Shown piece by piece: positions 1 through 11,905 of a DNA stretch of 64,000 nucleotides; within the stretch, counting starts at the first letter, position 1; the number at the start of each line of letters is the position of its first letter. The notes beneath the pieces are model-generated. The model was not told the origin of the DNA. It saw only the letters and a program-made list of their open reading frames with translations, and did not search any database. This DNA is from Ischnura elegans (taxonomy: Eukaryota; Arthropoda; Insecta; Odonata; Coenagrionidae), in contig NC_060259.1 in NCBI RefSeq assembly GCF_921293095.1, positions 3,844,001 through 3,908,000 on the forward strand, written 5' to 3'. The translations under genes and the position numbers were made by a program.

Positions 1-503
1 TTTAGGTCGCAACAGACATAATTTTGAAAACCCTATTTTTACAAGTGGGAATTCAAATTAAAAAGCTGCATACAGCTCATTTAGGTTACATAGAAGTAAC
101 CTCTTTTGCTTGTGGACATTTTTAGACACACTCACCTTATCATTCATTCCTGGCATAAGGCGTGAATTTTGGTAAAATGACTGAACTAAGTCCACTGCAG
201 TTTGTTCTATGTTTTTGCCCCTCCTTGGATCTGGTATGGCTATGATGCCTTTCATTCTTAGAATTCCCTAGCATGCCGAATTGTATATTCACTAACATTA
301 ATTTCGATGGCTACTTTTTTCCTACTCCATGAAGTCGTAGCTAGTGTTAGTAGCTGAATTATCTCTCGCTGACTGCCTTCTGTCACCAGTGTTTCTCTTA
401 GTAACCCAACTAGCACATCCATATCACTCGCTTTATCAAGAACCTCTGAATCATGCTCTGGAAGGAAATCTTTATCCAGTACTTTGAAAACCTTTTTGTT
501 CAA
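1..503 (-). pseudogene. Broken remnant of an uncharacterised repeat-encoded protein, truncated by the window edge
   Basis: Reading the minus strand from 503 downward gives about 81 codons ending in INVSEYTIRHAREF and a stop. A frame change follows, then about 65 codons from MKGIIAIPDPRRG through QKRLLLCNLNELYAAF to a stop at 58-60. Past that stop the same frame still encodes VKIGFSKLCLLRPK up to base 1. I recall this order (SWSRKK, then a variable pair, then RRG, VQSFY, MPG, HKQKRLLLCNLNELY, KIGFSKLCLLRPK) from long, multicopy, uncharacterised arthropod and cnidarian proteins thought to be transposon-borne. The missing C-terminus would lie left of the window. One frameshift and one nonsense change make it a pseudogene. 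No function is assigned. Confidence 0.6.
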
Positions 504-3420
504 AGTAGAACAACATTAATGACGTAAAACACATTCGTGAAGTTTCTTGTCAACACAAAATGGAGAAAGTTAACTTGTATTGACATTTATCCTGTATTTT
601 GATGTGTTTTATGAAGCAACGATCAAGTTATCCCCAGCAATGATGGGTGGGTGCTATGAATTCCTTAAAATATTCTCTTTCATAATATATTTTTCTTATC
701 GGGAGAAAAACAACCTACACATAAAAAATGTTTTAATTTTTGAACTTATTATGTACTAGATTAATGTTGTAAATATTTGCTTCGATATAGAAAACAGTTA
801 ACACAAGCATTTCATCACACTTGAAGGAGGACCCAACACCGACTACCTGAGTCGTGAAAAGAGATTTTTTTACATAAATTTTTTTTAACAACAAACCAGG
901 CGAAAAGCCATGAATTTTATTTTTACAGGTGGTGGGTCATACCTTAAGGAATATTAGAAAAAATAATTTAGCTGGATTCAGATATTGCCTCAGGTCAAAA
1001 TTTGATGTTTTATAGAACCATGTTTTTGACGCAAAATTTTCTAAAATCTTATGAAACATACGAGTTTAGAGAATTTCCAATATTCCTTAGGATATTTTTC
1101 AATTAGTTTTTGGATCTGTTTCATTCCTGCATTGAAGGATGAAAATTGGCAAGTTTCATCAAAATCCGATTCGGTGGGTGTTATGCCTGGATGAACTGAC
1201 ATGGAATGACCCAATGGTGACAGCAACCGGAAAACATGCCATGGTGTAAGATAAGATTATAGAAATTAGCAGTAACAGTTTCTCGAGTTTTGCACAGGGT
1301 AAGGTCCTCCATATCCGTAGCCGGTGCAAAACCCGAGAAATATTAATTCCCATTGTTTGCCAGGAAAGAACCAGACATTACATCATTACAGAACTTAAAA
1401 CTGCTCGAAAATTTCTAACGAAAATACGATGAGCTCATTTTGGAATGAAGTGGTCCTAATATTCCCATTTTAATTTAAGGAAAGAAAACGTAGGTGAACT
1501 TTACCACCAATAATTTTAAGATACTGACTTTGCTTTCATATAATACCAACGCCACACGAATAGAAATTTTATAAGGTAACACAGAAAGTTTATAAATACG
1601 AGAAAATATCCAAAATCTTACATATCGGAGAAAAGAAACACAAAGGAAAGCACGAAGTCCAAACACTGGAAATTAATATATTTAGATTTCGGAAAATAAA
1701 TCCAATTCTATACTTAACAGTACACATTTTAGCACCTAGATTTCTCACTCTTTTCCTTATAAATCCTTAATACTGGATTGAAAATGAATTCCAACGACAA
1801 TTAGAAAAACAATTACTTATGTGAACCATCAAATTCCCTCTTGATTGCGTGATTGCGGCTGACTTGTTCTATCGTAGATCGCACGATCGCACCCTCCAAT
1901 TACGTTACTCATATTTTTGCCTACAACGCCTTTGCTAACATCCTCCGGTGGCCATTTAATGTACTACATTTACTTCTGTCCCGTCAGCCGTCACTATTAC
2001 TTGGGGGGTTAAGCTGTCTTCCAAGAGATTGCGGTTGTACAAGATTTTAGTAGGTTGCATTTTCCATCGGTTCTGGAAGAAGAGCATTCATAGGTGATTG
2101 CTATGAAAGATACTTCCCTTCTTTTGGGCCCAAGTAAGTCATTTTTTACTTTTATTGGAGTACTCCTTCAGAAACATTGTATTTCGATGTAATATCGTCT
2201 GCTATTGAGTGCCCTTCGGCAGTCATAAGGGTCTTATTTAAAGATTGGCTGTTTTGTGTGTTAGATTTAGTAAATCTATATGACATCGCTTTCCATTTTA
2301 TATGTTGGAAACTGTTTAACCGCACATTTTGCTCTTGTATGCCTATTTCTCTTTCTATACACGATATAAGTCCTAAACGATTCTGGTACTTTTAGTGTTT
2401 CCGTAGATATACACTGAGTGTGTCCGTCCAGATTTTGGAAATATCGTTGAATGTAGAGTCTTAATATAATTATTAAACTTTTGGTGGGCCATTCATTTGT
2501 TTAAGCTCATAATCATCGGTACTGACGCACATAGTTAAAATATATTTTGTCCTTATGAGATAGGGAACCGACCGTTATTATCTATTCTGCACTCGGTTGC
2601 TTCATTAAATAACATGCAGCCGTGTAAAACAGCCGAAGTTACATTTTAAACTGTAGTAATTTATATTTAATGAGTATTTGTGGTCGTTTAGGACAGAATT
2701 TTGATTTAGATGCTTGGGTGCCAATGCGTACGGTTTACCATAAAGGATTCTCTCGAATGTTAATTTAATTTGCAAAGCGGTTGCTGCTAAAATTTGCTGA
2801 GAAGAGCCTCGGAGATAATTATTTAATGGCCATTGCCAAGGCTGATCTTCTATAAATGGGCGGGAATCCTAAGTTTTTAATTTCATAATTCAAATTTAAC
2901 TTTGGTAATCGATAGTAGCGGCGTTAAGTTCAAATAATTATGGTGGCTAATTCAATACTTATCATAATGATGGTGCGGTATTTATCAACTGAAAGGTAGT
3001 TTTCACCGCTTAATGGGAGAGTCATGTAGTAGTGTACAGGTACATTTTGAGCATTATGAAATCTTAAAATTAGTGGTGGCTGCTCGTTTCATTATTGTGT
3101 ATCCGAAGAATTGCGTAGCTCTTTAGTGATGTGTTTTGTTCTGCGTTATTTATTTTGATTCGTGGAAACGGCTTAATTTTCGTTGCATATATTGTTTTGC
3201 CCTTCGATTTGGTTAACCTAGTGTTGTGGTCTCTCTTGGTGACAAAATGATAAATCCGTATTAACATTTTGTACGATATATCAGTTTACCTTGAAGTCAC
3301 AGCGATTTTTCTGGTTGCCATTGCTTTGCCTTTTTCCTCAATTCTTTTATGTGATGATGCTTGATATCGAAGTCACCCTGTTAGGTTATGGATTTTGCGC
3401 TAGCTATAAAAGCGCGATAT
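504..3420. other. Unassigned AT-rich sequence
   Basis: I see only short spurious frames (60-72 codons) with no recognisable domain, no terminal inverted repeats and no RNA gene here. Confidence 0.5.
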
Positions 3421-3430
3421 GACCTCAGTC

Positions 3431-3491
3431 GACGGCGTTGGTGTAGTGGCTAGAGCTGTGGTATCCCATCCAAGGCAGTGGTTCCAATCCT
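3431..3491 (+). repeat. tRNA-derived SINE head or tRNA pseudogene
   Basis: The stretch has an A-box-like GGTGTAGTGGCTAGAG and a B-box-like GGTTCCAATCC at tRNA-like spacing, the usual layout of an internal Pol III promoter. The acceptor stem and anticodon arm do not fold convincingly, so this is a tRNA-derived relic and not a working tRNA. Confidence 0.4.
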
Positions 3492-5525
3492 TTCCTACCT
3501 CCATTTCAATTGTGTACTAATGCCATGGCAAATCCGTGATTGGACACTACTTTTCGATAACTCCCGATACATCCATCGGTCTGGTGCGAGAATGATCAAT
3601 GGTAGCCTTATGGCGCCTTTCGTTTGTGGTGGTCACCAAATTTCTCTAATACCCTTTCACTCTCTTTGTAATGTCTCCTTTACCACCCCAGTCACGCGTT
3701 AGCGTAAATGCTCCAAATCATCCTACCCCATTCTACCCACTAACTTTGGGCTCTGGCTTCAAAACTTATTTTAGCTGTAACTGTTATTTTGGCGGACGGA
3801 ATTATTTTCCATGTACATTTCCGGAGAGGAAAAATGCGACACTTATTTTTGCTCCACTTCTTCCACCATTACCTGCGTTGCACGTTTCCTGAGAAAAGAG
3901 CAATTGATGAAGAGGGAGCGAATTCTTGGATGAACTTGCGTTTGTGGATGGGGCCGTGCACTCTCCCATTCACCCGAAATGTTCAGATCTGAAAATCCAG
4001 ACATCCGCACTAATAGTGCTAAGACTCTGGATGCATGCACTTCCCTCTTGTTGCAAATAAATTCGTCGCAAACGCCGCATGCGATGGATTTTGTGCTTGC
4101 AAGCTCTCTGTGAATGAAAGATTCGCTTTGGTTATCACAATTCAAATGCTTTCCATGGTTTATATTCGTTCAGATTGTGACCACTTTGATAATACCTCCA
4201 TTGTCTTAACTCCTCACCTAGGTTTTTATATGAAGATAGGTCTTAAGATTTTATGTAAAGGCATAAGATAAAATGAAAATATTTGAGGCCATTCAATCGC
4301 CGGTTAAAATGGATAAATTTTAATTACCTCTATATCCACTTCTTCTCGCGTCATTTGTTTACGAATCGAAACTTTGTACTGCCTACAAATGTTATCCAGT
4401 GATCGTTTGAAAAAGTCTTTAAAGATTCGTCGGAGACCCGCCTAGCTCTTCCAAATCGATCGGCTTATTGATTGGAAGTGATTCCACGGAATAACATTCT
4501 TCGGCCACGGGAGCCAAAGGAAATGGCACGTGGTGTTGTAAGGGGAGCTCACGGCTTTTCAGTTATACATCCCACTCCTCCGCCAATCCTCTCACGGCCT
4601 GCCAAAAGTGCACGGCGGCCAATGACGTCGGCCTCCCTCATTCAAGGAATAGAGTGACAGCTGCACGACCTCCATTCCTGCTGTGCACTACCGATGCTGA
4701 CCCCGGAGCTGAATCAAGCAGATCCAGGTATTATGTGAGAGGAACAAAATAAATCGGGGTTTGGTTCTTTGGGAAGGGGTGATATTTCGTGGGGAATTCC
4801 TTTGAAGAAGTTACTCTTTAATTTCCTGACGTTTCTGGGGGCAGGATATGGCCACCCAGACTTCTTCCTCGCCACAGCCTTTTTTCTGTGATAGGAATAG
4901 CTTGAGCTGCCATTCATTTTTCTGGACCGGAGGTTCAAAATATTGACTACTTTTTGAACACGTTGCAACGCGATCCCAGGGGTACCAACTCGTCGCGTCA
5001 AGGAGACTCAAATGGACATAATTAAGTAAGCTATTTCATAACAATCACAGTAATATTTGATGAAGATTATTATATCTGCTATTGATTAACCTCACAATCT
5101 AGGTTATGGAACAAAGTACAACTGTTTAATTGGTTATTTTGCTCTATAAACAGCGAGGCACAGAGAGGGAAATGATTGGTTACTTTCGTGGGGCCAAGAA
5201 ATAGCCAGGTATACTGTACCGAAGCAACGCTCGAGAGCTACTCTTTTACACCTATCATACTCATTGCCGTTGAGCGATTAAATGCGTCTTTTGTTCGAGG
5301 TTCTACGATGAGAAATAAGGGTTTTACTAAAAGCGATCAAATTTACGCCGATTGCCTCCACTGAATTGGCAACGCCGAAATTTTGTGAGTGGAGGGGGGA
5401 ACGTGAAAAGCTCCTTTTTCTCCCCCCACTCCAATTTTTAGCTTGTCCACGTGATTCAGAAATTCTGGTGATGAGGGTTCTCAAAGGCAGGGTGTGAGTT
5501 TTCACCGACCTGCACCACTTCATTT
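3492..5525. other. Unassigned sequence
   Basis: Several frames of 60-100 codons occur on both strands (for example minus 3843-4145) but none shows a known motif. Opposite-strand frames overlap each other, so I treat them as chance. Confidence 0.4.
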
Positions 5526-5529
5526 ATTC

Positions 5530-6785
5530 TTCTACATCTGCATAACTCCATGCGAGTCACCTCCAGGGTTTATGGCACGCGGTGATCAATCACCAGGATG
5601 CAGCATGCAATGCATTTCCATGTGCACACCACACAGTCAAAAATAACGTTATGCATGCTAACAAATTATGCAACCACATTTTGTTATATATGATAATAAA
5701 ATTCAGAACATGCATATAGGTATGCATAAGTTATTAGGCTAAACTACAAGTCATCTAATATATTTGTTAGTTCTAACGCTCCCGTTATTATCTCTTATCG
5801 ATCGTGGAAAATGGGCATTCTGAGTTAGTCTGTTCTATAGTCTATCTCTCTTATTTTTTTTTATATATGAAACGATCTACCGTAGTATATTGGCGTTCGT
5901 AAGATACAGCTAACTTCGTCAGAAAAGACACTGCTCTGAAATTTATCTAAAAGGTTTAGTCTATTTTTTATCTACGGTCTGACAGAGATTCCCATCCGAG
6001 TTTATCTAAGAGGTCAGTTACAATAACGAGACTGCAGTAAGGAATTTTAACGTACCTGGCAGCTCTTCTCTGTACGCGTTCTAACTCTGTTTTTAAGCGT
6101 ATTTCATGAGGATCACAACACTGATGGTGTATTTCAAATGGGTCTAACGAGGGAGAAGTAGCTTATTTATCTAACTTTGCCGTCACACTTTCCCCAGTAT
6201 TCTTTTAACAAAACCCAATTTGCGATTAGCTTGGTCTGTTATTTCCCGAATATTTATATTCCACGATAGATCATTATTGTGTCTAACTCCTAAATCTTTA
6301 CGGAGTTTACAGTATCAAATTTGGTATCCTGAATGAAATATCTTTGTTGCGGGGAGGATTTTTTCCAGAATTAATTACTGCGCATTTTTTCCATATTTAA
6401 CCCTAATATCCACGCAACGCAACATGCTTGGACTGCAGTAAGGTCTTTCCTTAAATCATCTCAATCTTTACTGCAACGGGTTTCCATGTAAACTGCAGCA
6501 TCGTCTGCAAATAGTGGAAGTTTAATGTCTACTATTTCACTAATATCGTTGATATAGAGATGGAAGAGGATTAGGTCTACGGCACTACCATGGTCCTTAA
6601 GGACACTACCTTGACGGACACCAGAAGTTACTCTAACCTCGTCGGAGACTGCACCGTCTACTACTACTCGTTGCACGCGAACGTTCTAGAGTTACATAAT
6701 CCGATCCATAGAAATTACATAATCATATACGCCGTAAGATTACAGTTTTATTAATAATTCTCCGTTTTTTTAAATCAAGAGAAAT
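5530..6785 (-). pseudogene. CR1-like LINE (family A), decayed 3' half with RT fragment
   Basis: The minus strand reads in order the RT core (GAVSDEVRVTSGVRQGS, LYINDI, FADDAAVY near 6480-6660), the RT C-terminal region, and a 3' UTR ending near 5530 in the family's terminal motif (GCGAGCCACCTCTAGG-like) and a TCTACATCTG tail. The same order occurs in the better copies at 49851-51297 and 56820-59500. Many stops and indels are present. The FADD active-site motif is still legible, but the frame is broken on both sides, so the copy is dead. It is 5'-truncated around 6785, where an oppositely oriented copy begins. Confidence 0.8.
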
Positions 6786-6794
6786 TATGCGCGG

Positions 6795-7360
6795 GAAAAT
6801 GCGGGATAACCCAATAGCATTTTGGTCTTATGTTAGGGATATTCAAGGTTAATGATCTACCGTAATTTCCCAAATAAACCATCATGGAGATGTGTGAAAC
6901 AGATGCGAAAAAGTCAATTAATTAAATTCCTACTTCAAGAGCGTGCTCACCGAGTCTTCTTTTCTCACCCGAGACAGTTGACCATCTCTGCATACGAAAG
7001 ATGCCGCCTCTTCACATCGGTGCTCACGAAGTGGAATTTTTTTAAAAATCGCTCAGTTCCAATAGATCACCTGGTCCAGACGAAATCGCCCTCGCGTCTG
7101 TAAAGAACTAGCCTCAAAACTTGTCCCCTACTTGCAGCTAATATTCAGAAAATCCATTGAGCAACACGATGTACCTTATGACTAAAAAATTGTCAATGCA
7201 AAGCCCATATTCAAAAGTGGAGGCAAGAGACAGCCATCTAATTACAGACTGATATATGTATCGTCCATCTCATTCTAAGTCCTTGGACACACTGGTGTCA
7301 GCTCAGTTATTAAACAACTAGACCCGCAAAAGTTGTTAATGGGAACTCAACATAGATTCA
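6795..7360 (+). pseudogene. CR1-like LINE (family A) on the plus strand, segment 1: EN-RT linker and RT start
   Basis: The plus strand begins with the family's NPKAFWSYVR-like segment (6800-6840). It then has a large decayed stretch and continues with the part equivalent to YKELASELAPYLQLIF and SNYRPISLTS, up to the GNQHGF motif at 7350. The frame is broken throughout. It stops inside GNQHGF/RKSRS because another copy was inserted at 7361. The next segment resumes at 7823, so this is one old element split by later insertions. Confidence 0.75.
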
Positions 7361-7822
7361 TCTACATCTACATAATACCCTGCGAGCCACCTCTAGGGTG
7401 TTTGGCAGGAGGTGATCAATCACCAGCATGCAGCATGCATTTGGACTCCCACATGCACTCCACACCGTCCACAAAACGTCCCGTATAATAACAAACTATA
7501 CTACTATATGCTGCTAGAAATAGAATATAGAATAGAAATTCAGAAACATGCATTAAGTTTTACATAGGTTAGTAGGCTACACTACAAGTCATGCAATCTA
7601 TTTACGAGTTCTATTGCTGCCGTTATAATCTCTTATTGATCGTGGAAAAAATGACATTCGGAATCTATCTGTTCTGCAATCTATCTCTCTTATTTTATTT
7701 ATATGATCTGATCTTCCGTAGTACGTTGGCGTCCGCAAGATATGGTTAACTTCGTCAGAAAAGACACTGCTCTTGAATTTATCTAAAAGGTTTAGTCTAT
7801 TTTTCAATCTACGGTCCGACAG
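7361..7822 (-). mobile_element. 5'-truncated CR1-like (family A) 3' end nested in an opposite-strand copy
   Basis: This is a minus-strand insert of 462 bp holding the last codons of ORF2 (a 69-codon frame at 7598-7807 ending SIRDYNGSNRTRK), the whole 3' UTR and the TCTACATCTACAT tail at 7361. The 7-bp sequence AGATTCA flanks it at 7354-7360 and 7823-7829, as expected for a target-site duplication. The interrupted reading is continuous across it (GF then RKSR). It is much closer to the intact copies than its host is, so it is younger. Confidence 0.85.
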
Positions 7823-8075
7823 AGATTCAGGAAAAGTAGATCATTCGAAACCCAGTTAGCGCTTTTTCCCACGATATTTTAGTCTCCGGAGAGAACTACG
7901 TACCAGTAGTCGCGATTTTATTGATTAAAAAAAAACCTTTGATAAAGTACCCCACGGAAAGTCAATAATAAAACTGAAATCATACGGCCTAGATGAAGAT
8001 GTCGTTTCCTGGATAAGAGAACTTATGTGCGACCGCGTGCAAAGAGTAGTATTAGTCGGTGCAGTCTCCAACGAG
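7823..8075 (+). pseudogene. CR1-like LINE (family A), segment 2: RT palm start
   Basis: This resumes the plus-strand copy interrupted at 7360: FRKSR, then the region equivalent to IFLDFKKAFDKVPHGK and YGLDEDVISWIRE, then the VQRVVL stretch, ending at ...AVSNE at 8075. Frameshifts and a stop (TAG after the CACGATATTT-equivalent) are present. The copy is cut again at 8076 by a DNA element and continues at 9637. Confidence 0.8.
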
Positions 8076-9636
8076 GGGCCGTAATCTGTAACTCCAAACC
8101 GATCAGTGCGGCACCGATTCGTCGGGTGGGACGTCACACCGACTCGTCAGGCCGTGGTGCGATTCTGTACGAACCCGATCGGTGCGGCACCGACGTGAGG
8201 ACATGAGATCGTCGGTAGCCGACAACATAAGGTGTCGGTACGACCACCGACTAGTGGATTTCATGAACTCCCCAGGTGCGCATTGTACGTTTTATTTTGT
8301 TTTTACCTCATCACCGAGGAAATAATGAGGTTTGCTGCAATGTTATTTTTTTCTCCCCCTTCGAATAGCCCACCACTATAATTCACTTTGTCATCATCTA
8401 TATTGATTACCTTGACAGAAATATAAGATATTGGTTAATGAGCATGAGGTTTGCCACCATATAATGACTTACTCTCATTTATGTTACCACTTTCACTCGC
8501 TTGTAATAGGATTTATTTCACTCTATCATCATTTATTTGCTCCTTTGACATAAAAAAGATATTTTTGATTGAATATGAGTTTTGCCGCAATGTTATCACT
8601 TTATCAATAGGCAACTATTATTTCACCCAATCATCATCTGGCGTTTCTCTCGTCATAGAAATAAGATCTTTTTATTTAAGTATGAAGTTTGCCACAACGG
8701 TATCAGTTTCTTTCATTTGTAATAGACAACTATATTTCATTTTATCGTCAGCCATTGATTCCCTTGACGATAAAAGAAGATATTTGTTAATAAGTATGAG
8801 GTTTGCCGCAATATTATCATTTTCTCTCCCTTGGAATGCGCTCTACTTATACATATGTATTTCACCCAATCACAATTTCTTTACTTCCTCGTCATTTCAC
8901 TTGTTTTAATTACACCCAGCTCCATATTTTTATAACAATTTCCTTACTTGTTCCTCTAATATAACATTTACATTTGCTTTTGAACCCAATGTTCACGTTC
9001 CATGTATGTGATTTTCGCCTGCTACTGCGCCAATGGCATAACCTTCCGTTGATAACATTTAGACGGAACTTACTTAATGACAACTATATTACCAAATTAT
9101 GGATAAATAGCAATATACGGAACCAATATATAAAAAAAGAAGCTACGATCTCAAGGATAGTTTTAACAATTCATTCCAGCAACAACAATCTCCATCACAT
9201 ACAAACTATATTGTGATGTTGTAATATTGTCTCCTTCGATTCTGTAGGTACAGCATTACTACCACGCATTATATAAGCATTGTTAACAGCTTATCCAATA
9301 TCGATTATCTTAATCTAACAATAAGTCTTAATTTCCGCAAATAAAAAGATTTATAATGACGTCAACAAACTGTGCCAATGAGTCTTCACGTGTTTTTACC
9401 CTTCTTTCATTGGTGGAGACACGTTAGATGACTTCGAACTTCGGATATATTCGGATTTTCCCTGTTTGGGAAGGAGGGGGAACCGTACCGACTGGTTTGA
9501 AACCGACGACCTTACAGAATCGCTGAAAGTGCCGTCGTCGGCACGGAAACCGTTGTCGGTACGGAATGATGTCCAGTCGGTGGGCTTGAAAGGGAAACCG
9601 ATCGGTGCGGTACGGACGAAATACAGAATACGGCCC
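8076..9636. mobile_element. Non-autonomous DNA transposon, 1,561 bp, GGGCCGT termini, 3-bp target duplication
   Basis: The left end GGGCCGTAATCTGTA and the complement of the right end GGGCCGTATTCTGTA are imperfect inverted repeats. The trinucleotide GAG flanks both ends (8073-8075 and 9637-9639), and removing the element restores a continuous LINE reading. Both outer 200 bp are GC-rich and crowded with CGGT/ACCG motifs such as CCGATCGGTGCGG. The middle is AT-rich and partly tandemly repeated. No transposase is encoded; the 152-codon frame at 8451-8909 is a by-product of the repeats. A 3-bp duplication fits PIF/Harbinger or CACTA-type integration, but GAG is not the usual Harbinger target, so the superfamily is left open. 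Confidence 0.8.
8325..8870. repeat. Degenerate tandem array, about five units of 108-130 bp
   Basis: The motif ATGAGGTTTGCCGCAA, or a near match, recurs at about 8325, 8444, 8574, 8682 and 8795. Between these, each unit carries a TCACCCAATCATCATC-like block and a CTTGACAGAAATAAGATA-like block in the same order. Spacing varies from 108 to 130 bp. The array fills the core of the 8076-9636 element. Confidence 0.75.
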
Positions 9637-10398
9637 GAGGTCAGAGCCATCTTTGGCGTCCCTCAGGGTAGTGTCATTGGCCCACTCCTATTTCCTCTTT
9701 ATATAAACGACATGGGTGAAGTAGTACACAGTAAGCTACAACTTTTTGCAGACGACGCAGTAGTTTACATTGAAGTACGTTGCAATAAAGATAGGGATGA
9801 AATAACGAATGACATAATTGCAATCCAAGCATGATGCGAGGCGTGGCAGCTAGAGTTAAATTTGAAAAAAAAATGCGTATGAATTATTTTCATGAGGAAA
9901 AAGCACATCCCACAACAAAAATGTTTCATTCGGGGTACCTACTTAATAGGAGACATTAGAATCGGTAAAATATCTAGAGTCTTAATCAATAATGATCTAT
10001 CTTGGAATACACATTTTCGGGAAATAACGGGTCAAGCTAATCGTAAATTGGGTTTTGTTAAAAGAATATTACTATAGTGCGACGACAAAGTGAGAGAATT
10101 ATGTTACTTCTACCTCATTAGACCCCATTTGGAATGAGCTGCCAGTGTTTCGTATCCTCACGAAAGACGTTTAAAAACAAAGTTTGAACTGGTACAGCAA
10201 AGAGCTGCCAGATTTTTCCTTTTCATGAATGTGCACGTATTTAGTAGGTGTAGATTCCGTGATTTAATTTTTCCATTGTTCCATTGGGGAGCGTGAATGT
10301 GGGGATCCTTTTGCATGCCGCACACTGGTGCCTGTGCACCACTAGCCAAACACGCTAGAGGTGGCTCGCATGGAGTTATGCAGATATAGAAGAATAAA
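9637..10398 (+). pseudogene. CR1-like LINE (family A), segment 3: RT catalytic core to 3' end
   Basis: The plus strand resumes with GVPQGSVIGPLLF, LYINDMGEV, FADDAVVY and NDIIAIQA (frame 9466-9834, whose first ~55 codons belong to the DNA element). After a stop comes the region matching RGTYLIGDIRIGKISRVLINNDLSWN and ITGQANRKLGFVKRIL. It ends in a decayed 3' UTR with GCTAGAGGTGGCTCGCA near 10350 and no clear tail. With 6795-7360 and 7823-8075 it forms one old plus-strand copy spread over 3.6 kb by two nested insertions. An internal deletion removed the end of ORF2 near 10200. Confidence 0.8.
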
Positions 10399-10514
10399 TG
10401 AAGTAGTGCAGGTCAGGAATAACTAACCTTTGGTAGTATTGCCTTTTCAGGAATGAGCGCGTATATTTTGTTATTAAGTGTAACATTTTATGACCGTGTG
10501 ATATACATGTGGTA

Positions 10515-11652
10515 AATCATGCGGTCAAGGATTCCGTTCAGACAGCAGTGTTCAAAACGCCAAATCAACCCTTGTCAAAATAGTAATAGTTCATCAGAAA
10601 AATCAGATATAGTATGCGATGAGAAACTTAGAGTATCAGAAAAGTTCACTAAACCAAGTATACAAGAATCTTTGTCGATCGTAGTCGTAAATTACCGTAG
10701 TATTAAGAACAAAGTTGCTGATTTCCACCATTAAATTCTAAAAACAGAAGCTGATGTAATAATGGGAACTGAAAGTTGGCTATCGGATGAAATAGATGAC
10801 CGAGAGATCTTCCCGAAATCATAGTCGGTATACAGAAAGGACAGTAAAACGAGAACAGGAGGAGGAGTATTCATTGCAGTCAAGGGTGAGGTCACAAGCA
10901 GAGTCGAGAACTTTGAAAACAGTGAATTGATAATTGTTTGATGCTCAATCGCATGCTCAGCTGAGACATACTTTATATGCGCATATTATAGACCACCCGA
11001 TTCCAGCCTAGATTCAGTTTTAGAGTTAGATAGCCAGATACTACTCATAAAAATCGTAATAGTGTCATAATTGGCGGCGATTTCAATGTTCCATTGATCG
11101 ACTGGGAAAAATATTGTTTTAAAAATGGAGGGAGAGACAAGGACCTGTGCGAAACTTTGCTTTACTCATTCTATTCCAATTCCTTGACTCAGCTAGTAGA
11201 TACACCTGCCAGGGGTAACAACATACTATATCTCTTAGCAACGAATATTCTAGAGTGCGTTATTAGAACTGAGGATGTGGCTGGTATAAGTTACCACGAC
11301 GCAGTGCATGGAAAGTTTCATATCGTCTCCGATTGAAAACCTGTACCGAGAAGAAGGGTCTAATTATTACATAAGGCGAATTTTGAAGGGTTAAAGCAGT
11401 ACTTGTCGAACTCATTCACTGTTTTCAAAGATGCCACTCTCAACCTTGGGGTAAACAACGCATGGAAAAAGTTCATTAGTATTATGCAAGAGGCCGTGGA
11501 TAATGCGATACCCAGTAAGATAAAACGTTTTAATTCTGAACCGCGATGGTACAATACTGAAGTCCGTAGAGCTCTAAAGCGACTGAGAGAAATTCACGCT
11601 AAAATGAAAAAGGCACATCCGGGACTCACTTGTGAGATCAGTCGCGTAACTA
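10515..11652 (+). pseudogene. CR1-like LINE (family A relative), N-terminal endonuclease half of ORF2
   Basis: Broken frames spell the AP-endonuclease domain in order: VVVNYRSIKNKVADFHH, TESWL, a GGGVFIAVK block, YYRPP, a GGDFNVP equivalent (11070-11100), DWEKY, a LLATNI block and a GISYHDAV block where the usual Ser-Asp-His has become Tyr-His-Asp. The linker EPRWYNTEVRRALKRLR follows (11403-11672). It matches the 59353-59500 and 56352-56807 pieces residue by residue in places. There are stops at about 10732, 10940 and 11334 plus frame changes. It ends abruptly at the G-run at 11654, before any RT domain. Confidence 0.8.
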
Positions 11653-11902
11653 TGGGGGGGGGGGGGGGGTAGATAAGGGATAAATCCTCCCCCAAAGCCT
11701 CAGAGAAATAAAAATAATATTCAAAGCTATTGCCTATTTTTGACTCATAGTAAATTTTAACGTAACCTTTTGATGAAACCCAAATTTTAAGTGCTAAAAT
11801 TATGTAAAATGTATTTGCAGGCATTTCATTTTTCCAAAGTTTTCCTAAAAGGTTGGTAGGTGGAAGGTCGCCCTTCCCCATCCCCTCTCATCCCCCCCCC
11901 CA
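11653..11902. repeat. 250-bp insert bounded by a G-run and a C-run
   Basis: A run of 16 G at 11654-11669 and a run of 10 C at 11892-11901 bracket the stretch between two unrelated LINE fragments. Read on opposite strands the ends are both G-rich (GGGGG followed by purine-rich sequence), like very simple inverted termini. There is no coding potential; the 95-codon minus frame spans the homopolymers and is not credible. Confidence 0.45.
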
Positions 11903-11905
11903 AAG

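Noticed and set aside
3843..4145. 100-codon minus frame
   Set aside because: It overlaps equally long plus frames and shows no motif, signal or repeat support.
8451..8909. 152-codon plus-strand frame
   Set aside because: It lies in the tandem-repeat core of the 8076-9636 element. Its low-complexity protein merely follows the repeat and has no motif.
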